A stretch of 64,000 nucleotides of DNA, taken from NCBI GenBank assembly GCA_946886565.1, contig CAMPIX010000004.1:1-64000 (forward strand), given 5' to 3'. The notes under the pieces were generated by a model, which was given only the letters and a program-made list of their open reading frames with translations, was not told the DNA's origin and ran no database searches. Source of the DNA: an uncultured Altererythrobacter sp. GTDB lineage: Bacteria > Pseudomonadota > Alphaproteobacteria > Sphingomonadales > Sphingomonadaceae. A program made the translations under genes and the position numbers. Within the stretch, counting starts at the first letter, position 1. The number at the start of each line of letters is the position of its first letter. Positions 1 to 9,548 of the stretch are shown here, in pieces.

Positions 1-519
1 GCCCCAGGCTTCCCCCATCAGCACGCGCTTCTTGCGGTCTTGCAGATGCGCACCGATCAGCGCGAGGATCAGCACCGCGCTCGCGACAATAAGCGTTCGG
101 ACACTCCACCACAGCGCGATGTGTGCGAGTGCCCAAAGCGCGAAGCCCCACATCATCGGGTGGCGGGTGACCGCGAAGACCCCGGCGGGCTCGCGCTCGG
201 CCGCCTTCGCCGCACCCGGGTCGGGGAGCGCGGGGTTACCGCGGAGCGAGCCGAGGAACAGCACCAGCGCGGGCAGCGTGAGCGATGTCGCGACGATCCA
301 CCCGATCTCGCCCGAACCTGGCAGGTCGGCGGGCGGCGCGGCGCGGAAGGCGAGCACCATCCATGCGAAGGTCGCCAGCGCGACGAGCGAGTAGAGGCCG
401 AGGAACGCCCGCTCGCCGACCTTGCCGACGATCGCCGCGCGCAACGGGTGCGAGAGCGCGAAATGCGTGCCGACGAAGGCGACCGACGCGGCGCTCAACG
501 AGATCAGGGGCTCATTCAT
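1..519 (-). CDS. NnrU family membrane protein (partial, C-terminus off the window)
   Basis: The reading frame opens at an ATG at 519, with a GGAGAG ribosome-binding site just upstream, and runs off the left edge, so about 173 residues are visible. The product has several hydrophobic segments, a basic His-Pro motif after the first helix (THFALSHPLRAAIVGKVGER) and the RHPMMWGFALWALAHI signature. These are the hallmarks of NnrU, an inner-membrane family related to isoprenylcysteine methyltransferase-like folds and linked by name to denitrification, although in this lineage its role is unclear. It follows the FKBP gene by 53 nt on the same strand and may be read from the same transcript. No denitrification genes are visible nearby. 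Confidence 0.85.
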   Translation of the reverse strand, partial: MNEPLISLSAASVAFVGTHFALSHPLRAAIVGKVGERAFLGLYSLVALATFAWMVLAFRAAPPADLPGSGEIGWIVATSLTLPALVLFLGSLRGNPALPDPGAAKAAEREPAGVFAVTRHPMMWGFALWALAHIALWWSVRTLIVASAVLILALIGAHLQDRKKRVLMGEAWG

Positions 520-572
520 CGGCGTCTCTCCTGAAACGCCAATTAAGTAGCAAACGACAACTTACCTGGCAA

Positions 573-1112
573 TCAGCGCCCTTGTCCCTCGATCGCGAGC
601 AGTTCGATCGTGAACAGCAGCGTCGCGTTGCCGGGGATCGGGCCCTTGCCCCTGGGGCCATAGCCGAGATCGGCCGGCACCGCGATCTCGATCGTGTCGC
701 CGACCGCCATATGCGGGATCGCGAGCTGCCACGCTTCGACCAGCTTGCCGAGCGGGAAGGTCGCGGGTTCGCCGCGGTCCCACGAGCTGTCGAAGGTCGT
801 GCCATCGGTCAGCGTGCCGGCGTAGTGGACCGTCACCGTGTCCCGCACCGTCGGGTGCGGCCCGATTCCGTCGCCCTTCACGCGCCGGATGCGCAGGCCG
901 CCGGGGAGCGTGCCCCAGCCGTCGGCGGGCTGGAGACGCGCGAGCGCGGCCTGCTGCTCGTTGTGCCAGGCGGCGCTCTGCGAACGATCGGGCGCGGTGT
1001 CCTGCGCGACGGCGGGTACGAGTGCGAAGGCCGTAACCGCCATCGCAGCAACACTCAGCGCGCCCAGCGTCGAGGCCGCCCCCGCGGGCGCCTGCTGCGG
1101 CTTACCAGTCAT
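573..1112 (-). CDS. Exported FKBP-type peptidyl-prolyl cis-trans isomerase
   Basis: A 179-residue protein with a signal-type N-terminus (about residues 18-37 hydrophobic, ending PAVAQD), so probably periplasmic. The FKBP domain fills the C-terminal half: VTVHYAGTLTDGTTFDSSWD, then FPLGKLVEAWQLAIPHMAVG and IPADLGYG-like and NATLLFTIELL segments, which carry the aromatic pocket of active isomerases. It would catalyse proline isomerisation during folding of exported proteins. The ATG at 1112 lies inside the end of the upstream amidohydrolase gene (11-nt overlap), which suggests translational coupling. A longer upstream extension in the same frame lacks signal-peptide character and was rejected as start. 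Confidence 0.88.
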   Translation of the reverse strand: MTGKPQQAPAGAASTLGALSVAAMAVTAFALVPAVAQDTAPDRSQSAAWHNEQQAALARLQPADGWGTLPGGLRIRRVKGDGIGPHPTVRDTVTVHYAGTLTDGTTFDSSWDRGEPATFPLGKLVEAWQLAIPHMAVGDTIEIAVPADLGYGPRGKGPIPGNATLLFTIELLAIEGQGR

Positions 1113-2483
1113 AGGCTTCCGGCAGTGCACCGCGCTCGATCTCGCGATAGCGCTCGCGCAGCCCGGTCTGGTGGTTGTCCATCGGCTGCTCGACCCCGTC
1201 GATATAGACGCGGACCGGAGTGGAGGAGAGTTCGAGCGGATCGCCGTTCCACACCACCACATCGCCTGCCGCGCCTGGCGCGAGCACACCGAGCCGGCCG
1301 CCGTAGCCGCTGATCTCCGCCGGGATCGAGGTGATGCTCGCGAGCGCTTCGCCCCAGCTCAGGCCCGCTGCGCGCGGGATTTCGTTCAGCGCGACGAGAT
1401 TGCCGGCGAACTGGGCGAGATAGCGCGGCTGTTCCATCGCCGAGGCGTTGATCGCTACCTTGACGCCGGCGGCCTGCATCCGGCCGATGTTGCTCTGCGT
1501 CGCGGCGAGTTCCTCGAACTGTGTCGGCAGATCGTCGAGCGCGTCGGCGATCACCGGCACTCCGGCGGCAGCGATCGCGTCGGCGACCATCCAGCCCTCG
1601 CTCGCGCCGACCAGCACGAGCTTGAGGTTCGGGAATTCGCGCGGGAGCGCCAGCACAGAGCGGATATCGGCGGCGCGCTCGACGTGAACGTAGAGGGGCT
1701 GGCGACCGTTCACCACCGGTACGAGCGCGGCGGCGTCGAACCGGGTGAGCAGTACATCGCTGGCGCGCTCGGCGTCGCTCCCGACCAGCCGCGGATCGAT
1801 CGGCACGTCATCCCCGGTCGTGATCGGGGCCGGGCGGCTCGGGCTGCCCACGAGACCCGCTTCCTCCCCGAAGCTGCCCGCTTCGCGCAGCGCGTTGCGC
1901 AGCAGCGTGTGCGCCGCGGTACGGCTGCCGCCGGCGAGCCGGGCACCTGCTTCGCCAAGTTCGACGAACTGGAAGGCGCGCGCCCGGCGCACAGCCTGCG
2001 GATCGTCGCCCAGATCGATCATCGCGCCCTGCCCGGCGAAGATCGAGCTCGCCGCATCGGGCGCCACCGCGGCGCGGGTGATCCCCCCGGCGCGGCTGAC
2101 CAGAATGTGCTGCGAGCGCCGATTGATCGCCGGCGCGGCGTCGAGCGCGGCGCTGAAGGGCGAGTTGCGCGCCGAGGTGTCGTTGCTGTCCTGCACCGCG
2201 TTAACGTCCCACAGCCCGAGCGCGGTCACCGTCGCGAAAAGGCCCGGCGTGACCCAAGCGCCCGTGCCGTCGGATACCGGCACGCCCGGCGGCACATCGA
2301 CGTTGGCGCCCACAGCCACGACTTTGCCGTCTTGCACGACTACCGTGGCGTTCTCGATCGGCGCGCTGCCATCGCCGGTGGCGACGGTGGCGTTGGTGAT
2401 CGCGAAATCCTGGCCAAGAGCGGGCGAAGCGGCAGCCGAGGACAAAACAAGCGCCGCGGCGCCCGCGAGCAGCGTGCGCGCGA

Positions 2484-2487
<4 letters not shown>
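1102..2487 (-). CDS. Exported amidohydrolase-like protein lacking metal ligands
   Basis: A 461-residue protein with a clear signal peptide (cleavage near ASPALGQD). Its overall pattern is that of the imidazolonepropionase/dihydroorotase-like amidohydrolases: a small beta domain, a VTPGL turn at the start of the barrel and a C-terminal LAPGAAGDVVVWNGDPLE strand. Where its upstream neighbour has the metal-binding His-Ser-His, this protein has Val-Thr-Ala (VTPGLFATVTALGL). The later barrel His and the final Asp positions read LVLVGASEGW and AINASAMEQP. I infer it is not a standard metal-dependent hydrolase and may be a partner or scaffold of the intact paralogue, with which it overlaps by 4 nt. 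Confidence 0.85.
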
Positions 2488-3863
<1,376 letters not shown>

Positions 3864-3882
3864 TCGGATGCCCCCGGAAATT

Positions 3883-3909
3883 AAAGGGGCGCGGATCGCG
3901 CCGCGCCCC
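3883..3909 (-). terminator. Terminator-like hairpin after the peptide transporter gene
   Basis: GGGGCGCGG at 3886-3894 can pair with CCGCGCCCC at 3901-3909, and on the minus strand the stem is followed by TTTAATTT. The position, 17 nt beyond the transporter stop codon, fits a factor-independent terminator that would limit read-through into the amidohydrolase pair. Confidence 0.5.
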
Positions 3910-3925
3910 CGTCAGGTGTCAAAGG

Positions 3926-5560
3926 TCAGTCGTGCTGGCGAGTGGCCGGATGGACGCCCGCGGCCTGCGGTTCGCCGACTTCGCTGCCGCCCGACAGATC
4001 GTCGCCGACATCGTCGTCACCCAGCGTGTCGAGGTGCATCAGTTTCTTGACCAGGCCGGAGATGACGATGACGACCAGGCCGACGCCGATCGCGACCAGG
4101 CCGATCTTCCAGTAGATATCCATCGTCGCCGCACGGCTCATCTCACCATCGTGGCCGCCCGTCGCCGCGCCGATCATCCCCGCGATATAGTTGCCGCCCG
4201 CGGTCGCGAAGAACCATGCGCCCATGACGAGACTCGCGAGATGGCGCGGCGAAAGCCGGTTCATCGCCGAGAGACCGACGGGCGAAAGGCACAGCTCGCC
4301 GGTGGTGTGGAAGAAGTAGATGCCGAACAGGAAGATCACCGGCACCAGCGCCTCGGGCCCGACGCTCGCTGCGCCCCACACCAGCACCAGGAAGCCGAAC
4401 CCGAGCTGGACCAGACCGAGCCCGAACTTGGCGGGCGTCGAAGGCTCCAGGCCCCGGCGGCCGAGGAAAGTCCACAGACCCGCGAAGATCGGCGCGAGCA
4501 GGATGATGTAGATGGGATTGATCGACTGGAAGATCGGCGCCGGAACCCCGCCGAGGTCGATATAGCGATCGGTGAACAGGTTGAGCGAACCGCCCGCCTG
4601 CTCGAACAGGCCCCAGAACAGAGGCTGCAATGCGATCAGGAAGAGGATTGCGAACATCCGCTCGCGGGGGTGCTTCTCCAGCTTGAACGCCTCGAACAGC
4701 ACGTAAAGCAGCAGGGCCGCGCCCGCCACCAGCATCAGACCGCCGACGATCGACTGGTACTGGATCAGCACCCACATCACCGCGACTGCAGCGATGCCGA
4801 CGCCGTAGAGCGCGTACTCCAGGCCCTTCGCAAGCACCCGCGGCGGCTCGCCCTGGCCCAGCAGCAGCGGCCGGCCGATGACGAAGACGATCAGGCCGAG
4901 CAGCATGCCGAAACCAGCGGCGCCGAAGCCGTAGGCCCAGCCGAGGCGGAAGCCGAGATAGCCGGCGATGATCGTGCCGATCGCCGCACCGACGTTAATC
5001 CCCATGTAGAAGATCGTGTAGGCACCGTCGCGGCGCACGTCGGTGAGCGGATAGAGCTGCCCGACGATCACCGAAATGTTCGCCTTGAGGAAGCCCGAGC
5101 CGACGATGATGAAGCTGAGCGCGAGCCAGAAGATATTGATCGTGGGATCGTTCTGTCCACCGGTTCCTTCGAACGCCATCAGGAAGTGGCCGAAGGTCAG
5201 CAGCACCGCGCCGAAGGCAACCGCCTTGCGCTGGCCGAGATAGCGGTCAGCGAGCCAGCCGCCGAGCACTGGAGTGATGTAGACCAGGCTGACGTAAGCA
5301 CCGTAGACGATGTTCGAGGCGCTGTCATTGAACAGCCAGTGCTGGGTAAGGTAGAAGATCAGCAGCGCGCGCATGCCGTAGTAGGAGAACCGCTCCCACA
5401 TTTCGGCGAAGAACAGGATGTAGAGGCCCTTGGGATGGCCGCCGACTTCGGGTTGCCTGCGGGTGACGGCCCATGCGCCGGCGATCAGAAACAGTGCGAG
5501 CACGACGCTGGCAATGGCGGCGATCCAGTCGCCCTCTTGCCACAACGAGATATCTTTCAT
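3926..5560 (-). CDS. Proton-dependent oligopeptide transporter (POT/PTR family)
   Basis: A 544-residue integral membrane protein of the major facilitator superfamily. The first helix region reads LYILFFAEMWERFSYYGMRA, the diagnostic ExxERFxYYG motif of POT transporters that couples proton and peptide movement, and FYMGINVGAAIGTIIAGYLG matches the second PTR2 family signature. The length fits the 14-helix bacterial members. It should import di- and tripeptides across the inner membrane using the proton gradient. The gene is followed by a hairpin and then by two exported amidohydrolases, a neighbourhood consistent with peptide scavenging. The 213-nt upstream gap is shared with a divergent GntR regulator, which is a plausible but unproven local controller. 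Confidence 0.93.
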   Translation of the reverse strand: MKDISLWQEGDWIAAIASVVLALFLIAGAWAVTRRQPEVGGHPKGLYILFFAEMWERFSYYGMRALLIFYLTQHWLFNDSASNIVYGAYVSLVYITPVLGGWLADRYLGQRKAVAFGAVLLTFGHFLMAFEGTGGQNDPTINIFWLALSFIIVGSGFLKANISVIVGQLYPLTDVRRDGAYTIFYMGINVGAAIGTIIAGYLGFRLGWAYGFGAAGFGMLLGLIVFVIGRPLLLGQGEPPRVLAKGLEYALYGVGIAAVAVMWVLIQYQSIVGGLMLVAGAALLLYVLFEAFKLEKHPRERMFAILFLIALQPLFWGLFEQAGGSLNLFTDRYIDLGGVPAPIFQSINPIYIILLAPIFAGLWTFLGRRGLEPSTPAKFGLGLVQLGFGFLVLVWGAASVGPEALVPVIFLFGIYFFHTTGELCLSPVGLSAMNRLSPRHLASLVMGAWFFATAGGNYIAGMIGAATGGHDGEMSRAATMDIYWKIGLVAIGVGLVVIVISGLVKKLMHLDTLGDDDVGDDLSGGSEVGEPQAAGVHPATRQHD

Positions 5561-5773
5561 GCGAACCTTCCCCGAAACTTGTGCGGCTTGTCGCCGAGTG
5601 CGGGCACCCTAGCGCCAGATTTCGCCATGTGAAGCTTTAGTTTCAGGCGAAACCGGCGATTTTCCGCAGGGGCGCGGCCACGCCGGGAACCTTGCGCGCC
5701 GCGCTGTATTATGTCACTGATGCACCTTGTATCGCGCCCGCGAACGCCCGCTCCGGCGCAAGGACCGTATGCC

Positions 5774-6115
5774 ATGACCCAGCAGAGCCGCCCCGTCTAC
5801 CTCAAGCTCCGCGACCAGATCGCCGCCGCGATCATCGAGGGAGTCTATCCGGAAGGTGAAATGCTGCCCTCGGTGCGCGCCTTCGCTGCCGAACAGGGCG
5901 CCAATCCGCTCACCGTGGCCAAGGCGTACCAGCAGTTCCAGGCCGATGGCCTGGTCGAGGTGCAGCGCGGGGTCGGAATGTATGTCGTGCCCGGTGCCGC
6001 GGAAAAGCTGCGTCGGAGCGAGCGCGAGCAGTTTCTCGCCAGCGAATGGCCCGAACTCAAGGCGCGGCTCGCTCGTCTCGGTATCGAGCCCGCCGACCTC
6101 CTCGCCTGCAGCTGA
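5774..6115 (+). CDS. Short GntR (YtrA-type) transcriptional regulator
   Basis: A 113-residue protein consisting of a GntR winged helix ([17 protein letters not shown], then [20 protein letters not shown] and [14 protein letters not shown]) followed by only about 35 residues. This size fits the YtrA subfamily, whose short C-terminus serves dimerisation rather than ligand binding. The ATG at 5774 was chosen because AAGGA lies 9 nt upstream and the family starts just before the winged helix; an in-frame ATG at 5711 would add 21 unconserved residues. YtrA genes usually sit next to ABC transporter genes, but here the neighbour is a divergent peptide transporter. The target is not known. Confidence 0.9.
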   Translation: MTQQSRPVYLKLRDQIAAAIIEGVYPEGEMLPSVRAFAAEQGANPLTVAKAYQQFQADGLVEVQRGVGMYVVPGAAEKLRRSEREQFLASEWPELKARLARLGIEPADLLACS

Positions 6116-6285
6116 CCGCGCCAGCGGATTGTCGGCGCGCGCAGCGATTGCGCGTGCGGCGCGGTTCTGGCATTGGCTGTGGCAAGGGTCGCCCACGCCG
6201 TCATCCCGCCGGCGCAACCGAAATCTGGGGTCTGCGAGACGATAGCCGGCGCGCTATCGGATCTCGAAGACCGGGAGGAGCGAGA

Positions 6286-6567
6286 ATGATAAGATCCGAA
6301 CTGCTACAGGCTCTGGCCAAGGATAATCCCGAACTGCGCGCCGAAGAAGTGGAGCAGGTGGTCGACATCTTCTTCGAGGAGATCGCCACGCGGTTGGCCG
6401 AAGGCGGCCGGGTCGAACTGCGCGGCTTCGGCGCATTCTCCACCCGTGAGCGTCAGGCGCGCACCGGGCGCAATCCCCGCACCGGCGAGGCGGTCGATGT
6501 GCCTGCGAAGCGGGTGCCCTACTTCAAGCCGGGCAAGGAAATGCGCGAGCGTCTCAATACCGATTGA
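6286..6567 (+). CDS. ihfB: Integration host factor beta subunit
   Basis: A 93-residue DNA-bending protein of the HU/IHF family. It begins [20 protein letters not shown] and contains [20 protein letters not shown], the [15 protein letters not shown] beta-arm with its intercalating proline, and [13 protein letters not shown], all typical of the IHF beta subunit. A strong GGGAGGAG ribosome-binding site precedes the ATG at 6286; the same frame is open upstream but not protein-like. With IHF alpha (encoded elsewhere) it would bend DNA at promoters and recombination sites. A small inverted repeat (GATAGC/GCTATC, 6240-6257) lies in the 170-nt leader. Confidence 0.94.
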   Translation: MIRSELLQALAKDNPELRAEEVEQVVDIFFEEIATRLAEGGRVELRGFGAFSTRERQARTGRNPRTGEAVDVPAKRVPYFKPGKEMRERLNTD

Positions 6568-6619
6568 GCGCGCGGCTCCGCGCTGGACTTTCCTTGCACA
6601 GCGCCTACGCGGGCGCCGT

Positions 6620-6704
6620 GCGGGCGTGGCGGAATGGTAGACGCCGGGGACTTAAAATCCCCTGAGCCTTGCTCGTGCGGGTTCGAGTCCCGCCGCCCGC
6701 ACCA
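6620..6704 (+). tRNA. tRNA-Leu, anticodon UAA
   Basis: An 85-nt cloverleaf. The acceptor stem is GCGGGCG paired with CGCCCGC, followed by A and an encoded CCA (6702-6704). The D-arm contains GGCGGAATGGTAGACGCC, the anticodon stem is GGGGA/TCCCC, and the anticodon TAA is at 6653-6655. A long variable arm (TGAGCCTTGCTCG), as in class II tRNAs, precedes the T-arm GCGGGTTCGAGTCCCGC. It reads the leucine codon UUA, which is rare in a genome of this GC content. Confidence 0.97.
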
Positions 6705-6752
6705 GAAGCGTGCCGTGTTAGCAACGTATTTACCCTTATACCCCTAGTAGCT

Positions 6753-6778
6753 GTTTGCCCACGAGTTGTCGGGCAAAC
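6753..6778. promoter_or_regulatory. Inverted repeat upstream of the PilZ gene
   Basis: GTTTGCCC (6753-6760) and GGGCAAAC (6771-6778) form perfect 8-nt arms around a 10-nt centre, 48 nt upstream of the chosen PilZ start. There is no T-tract after it, so it looks more like an operator or leader hairpin than a terminator. Nothing identifies the binding protein. Confidence 0.3.
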
Positions 6779-6825
6779 CCGCGGGACGGCGGCGTTGGTG
6801 CGCTACCGCGCTCGAAAGGCGGATT

Positions 6826-7464
6826 ATGGAGCAAGGTCGGAGCGACGCTCAGGTGAGCGAGCCCGGGTCGGCCGAAGAACGGGCCGCCCCGCGCTTCACG
6901 CTGCTGATCCGCGCTGCCAAACTGGTCGCGCCGCAGGGCCAGTTCGTCTGCGTGATCCGCGATGTTTCCTCGACCGGCGTCAGCCTCCGCGGATTCCATG
7001 CGCTGCCGGACGGCAAGGCGCTGATGGTCGAGCTCCAGTCGGGCGAACGCCATGCGGTAGAGAGAGTCTGGGAACGGGGCATGGATTCGGGCTATCGCTT
7101 CCGCGAGCCGGTCGAGGTGTCCGACCTGATCTCGGAATCGGGCGAATATCCACGGCGCCAGGTGCGGGTCGATCTCGACCGGCCGGTCTACGTCCGGTCG
7201 ACCGGGCAGACGATCGCGGCGCACCTCGTCAATCTTTCGCAACAGGGCGCGCGGATCGAGTGTCCCTATCTGCTCGCGATCGGCCAGCCGCTGCGGCTGG
7301 TTTCGGATGATCTGCCAGACATCTCGGCCAAAGTGCGCTGGCGCGAAGGGCGGCAGTTCGGCCTCGTCTTCGACACCACCTTCAATCTGCGCGAGCTGGC
7401 GATGCTGGTCGCTCAGCTGCAATGTCCCGAGCTCGTTCGCGAGCAGCCACCGGGGTTAGCCTGA
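6826..7464 (+). CDS. Tandem PilZ-domain protein
   Basis: A 212-residue soluble protein with two PilZ-like modules. The first (about residues 20-100) has RAAPR and IRDVSSTGVSLRG; the second (about 105-200) has RRQVR and LVNLSQQGARIE. These are the RxxxR and D/NxSxxG elements that bind cyclic di-GMP, so both modules look competent. The ATG at 6826 is preferred because a perfect inverted repeat lies upstream of it; an in-frame ATG at 6766 would add 20 residues. It stands at the edge of the exopolysaccharide locus, so control of envelope polysaccharide by c-di-GMP is a reasonable inference, though no direct partner can be named. Confidence 0.85.
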   Translation: MEQGRSDAQVSEPGSAEERAAPRFTLLIRAAKLVAPQGQFVCVIRDVSSTGVSLRGFHALPDGKALMVELQSGERHAVERVWERGMDSGYRFREPVEVSDLISESGEYPRRQVRVDLDRPVYVRSTGQTIAAHLVNLSQQGARIECPYLLAIGQPLRLVSDDLPDISAKVRWREGRQFGLVFDTTFNLRELAMLVAQLQCPELVREQPPGLA

Positions 7465-7544
7465 GGTACGCGCCGATGCCGCACTTAACTTCGTCCTAAC
7501 CATTTTCCTCCACTGCCGGACCGGACATCAATCCGGGGGCGTCG

Positions 7545-9122
7545 ATGGGGGAAGTACAAGCGAGCGAACTGGCGGTCGACGTTGCGATCGTGGGAGCAGG
7601 GCCCGCGGGGCTGACGGCGGGATATCTCCTGACCAAGGCGGGCAAGTCGGTTGCGATCGTCGAGAAGGATGCGACCTACGTCGGCGGCATAAGCCGCACA
7701 GTCGAGCACGAGGGCTATCGCTTCGACATCGGCGGGCACCGCTTCTTCTCCAAGTCGCAGCAGGTCGTCGATCTGTGGAACGAGATCCTGCCCGACGACT
7801 TCATCCAGCGCCCGCGGATGAGCCGCATATACTACGAGGGCAAATTCTATTCCTACCCGCTACGCGCGTTCGAGGCCTTGCGTAATCTCGGCGTCCTGCG
7901 CTCGGGTATGTGCATGGCGAGCTATCTCGCCTCCAGGCTGTTTCCGATCCGCGAGGTGAAGAGCTTCGAGGACTGGACGACCAACCAGTTCGGCAAGGGG
8001 CTCTATTCGATCTTTTTCAAGACCTACACCGAGAAGGTCTGGGGCATGCCGTGCGACGAGATGAGCGCCGACTGGGCGGCGCAGCGCATCAAGGGCCTGT
8101 CGCTGTGGGGCGCGGTGGTCGACGGGCTAAAGCGCTCGCTCGGACTCAATCGCCGGCCCAATGATGGGCAGGCGGTCAAGACCCTGCTCGAGACCTTCCG
8201 CTACCCGCGGCTCGGCCCGGGAATGATGTGGGACGCTGCGCGCGACCGGATCCTCGCCACCGGAAAGGGCCGGGTTCTTATGGGCCACGCGCTGGACCGG
8301 CTCGCAGCCGACGGCGAAGGCGGCTGGCGGATGAGCGCGACCGGCCCCGAGGGAAAGGTCGTGATCCGCGCGCAACACGCGATCAGCTCGGCGCCGATGC
8401 GCGAGCTCGCCGCGCGGCTCCATCCGCTGCCCGACGCGACCTGGAACGCCTCCAACCTCAAATACCGCGACTTCCTCACCGTGGCGCTCAAGATCCGCTC
8501 GGACGATCTGTTTCCGGACAACTGGATCTACATCCACGATTCGAAGGTGCAGGTCGGCCGGGTGCAGAACTTCCGCTCGTGGTCGCCCGAGATGGTGCCC
8601 GACGCGGGCGTCGCCTGCGTCGGGCTTGAGTATTTCTGCTTCGAGGGCGACGGCCTCTGGGCTTCGGCCGACGACGATCTGGTCGAGCTGGCGAAGAAGG
8701 AGATGGCGCTGTTGGGGCTGTGCGATCCGGCCGACGTGATCGGGGGCGTCGTCGTGCGGCAGGAGAAGGCCTATCCGGTCTACGACGAGAGCTATGCCGC
8801 CAATGTCGCCGCGCTGCGCCACGAGCTGGAGGCGAAGCATCCGACGCTGCACCTCGTCGGGCGCAACGGCATGCACCGCTACAACAACCAGGATCACGCG
8901 ATGATGACCGCGATGCTGACGGTCGAGAACATCCTGACGGGCGAGCGCCGCTACGACACCTGGTGCGTCAACGAGGACGCCGAATACCACGAGGCGGGCG
9001 ACGAAGGCGCCGAAAAGGCGATAGCCGCGCGCGAAACGATCACCGAAGACCAGGCCGCAGCTCTCGGCTCGGTCCGCGAGGTTCCCGCGCGCATCGCCGA
9101 CGCGGGCCGCAAGGCCGCCTGA
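7545..9122 (+). CDS. FAD-dependent oxidoreductase (amine oxidase / UDP-galactopyranose mutase-like)
   Basis: A 525-residue cytoplasmic flavoprotein. The N-terminal Rossmann motif VDVAIVGAGPAGLTAGYLL binds FAD, followed by the GG doublet region YVGGISRTVEHEGYRFDIGGHRFF that is typical of protoporphyrinogen oxidase-like and UDP-galactopyranose mutase-like enzymes. The C-terminal flavin region reads LHLVGRNGMHRYNNQDHAMMTAM. The last 45 residues are Ala/Glu rich and not part of the catalytic fold. It heads a gene set with GtrA and an STT3-like glycosyltransferase and lies next to exopolysaccharide genes, so an action on a sugar nucleotide or lipid-linked sugar is likely. The substrate is not identifiable from sequence. 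Confidence 0.82.
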   Translation: MGEVQASELAVDVAIVGAGPAGLTAGYLLTKAGKSVAIVEKDATYVGGISRTVEHEGYRFDIGGHRFFSKSQQVVDLWNEILPDDFIQRPRMSRIYYEGKFYSYPLRAFEALRNLGVLRSGMCMASYLASRLFPIREVKSFEDWTTNQFGKGLYSIFFKTYTEKVWGMPCDEMSADWAAQRIKGLSLWGAVVDGLKRSLGLNRRPNDGQAVKTLLETFRYPRLGPGMMWDAARDRILATGKGRVLMGHALDRLAADGEGGWRMSATGPEGKVVIRAQHAISSAPMRELAARLHPLPDATWNASNLKYRDFLTVALKIRSDDLFPDNWIYIHDSKVQVGRVQNFRSWSPEMVPDAGVACVGLEYFCFEGDGLWASADDDLVELAKKEMALLGLCDPADVIGGVVVRQEKAYPVYDESYAANVAALRHELEAKHPTLHLVGRNGMHRYNNQDHAMMTAMLTVENILTGERRYDTWCVNEDAEYHEAGDEGAEKAIAARETITEDQAAALGSVREVPARIADAGRKAA

Positions 9123-9139
9123 CCGGCGACGGGCGCGCG

Positions 9140-9547
9140 ATGACCCGCCTCCTCCTCGGCCTGCGCGATGCCCGGCTGGTTCGCTACCTCGTCGCCAGCG
9201 TCGTTGCGCTCGCGGTCGACATGGGAAGCTTCCTCGCGTTGCTCGCGCTCGCCGCGCCGCCGGCGCCCGCTTCGGCGGCGGCGTACATGGCGGGGATCGT
9301 CACCCACTGGCTGATCTCGAGCCGCGCGGTCTTCTCCGACACGGTCGCGGTGCGCGGCGCGGAGCGGACCCGGCAGAAGGCGCTGTTCCTCGGCTCGGCG
9401 ATCGTCGGGCTCGCCCTCACCACCGCCATCGTCGGCCTCGGCAATCTCGCCGGGATCGACCCGCGCCTCGCCAAGCTCTTCGCGATCGGGGTCAGCTTCG
9501 GCGCCACCTGGCTGCTGCGCAGCCGTGTCGTTTTCCGCGCCGCCTGA
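9140..9547 (+). CDS. GtrA family membrane protein (lipid-linked sugar flippase-like)
   Basis: A 135-residue protein with four hydrophobic segments and the family pattern RYLVASVVALAVDMGSFLAL near the start and THWLISSRAVF in the middle. GtrA proteins are small inner-membrane proteins thought to move polyprenyl-phosphate-linked monosaccharides across the membrane for glycan decoration. The gene begins 17 nt after the flavoprotein gene and is followed after 1 nt by the STT3-like GT-C gene, so all three are probably one transcript. That pairing matches the known GtrA logic: the flippase supplies a lipid-linked sugar and a GT-C enzyme uses it on the periplasmic side. Confidence 0.87.
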   Translation: MTRLLLGLRDARLVRYLVASVVALAVDMGSFLALLALAAPPAPASAAAYMAGIVTHWLISSRAVFSDTVAVRGAERTRQKALFLGSAIVGLALTTAIVGLGNLAGIDPRLAKLFAIGVSFGATWLLRSRVVFRAA

Positions 9548-9548
9548 G

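Noticed and set aside
5692..5712. TTGCGC and TATTAT upstream of the GntR gene as a promoter
   Set aside because: The spacing between the two is only 9 nt, too short for a sigma-70 promoter.
9525..9548. Earlier ATG for the STT3-like gene inside gtrA
   Set aside because: The residues added are unconserved-looking, and the ATG at 9549 fits the usual close spacing after the GtrA stop.
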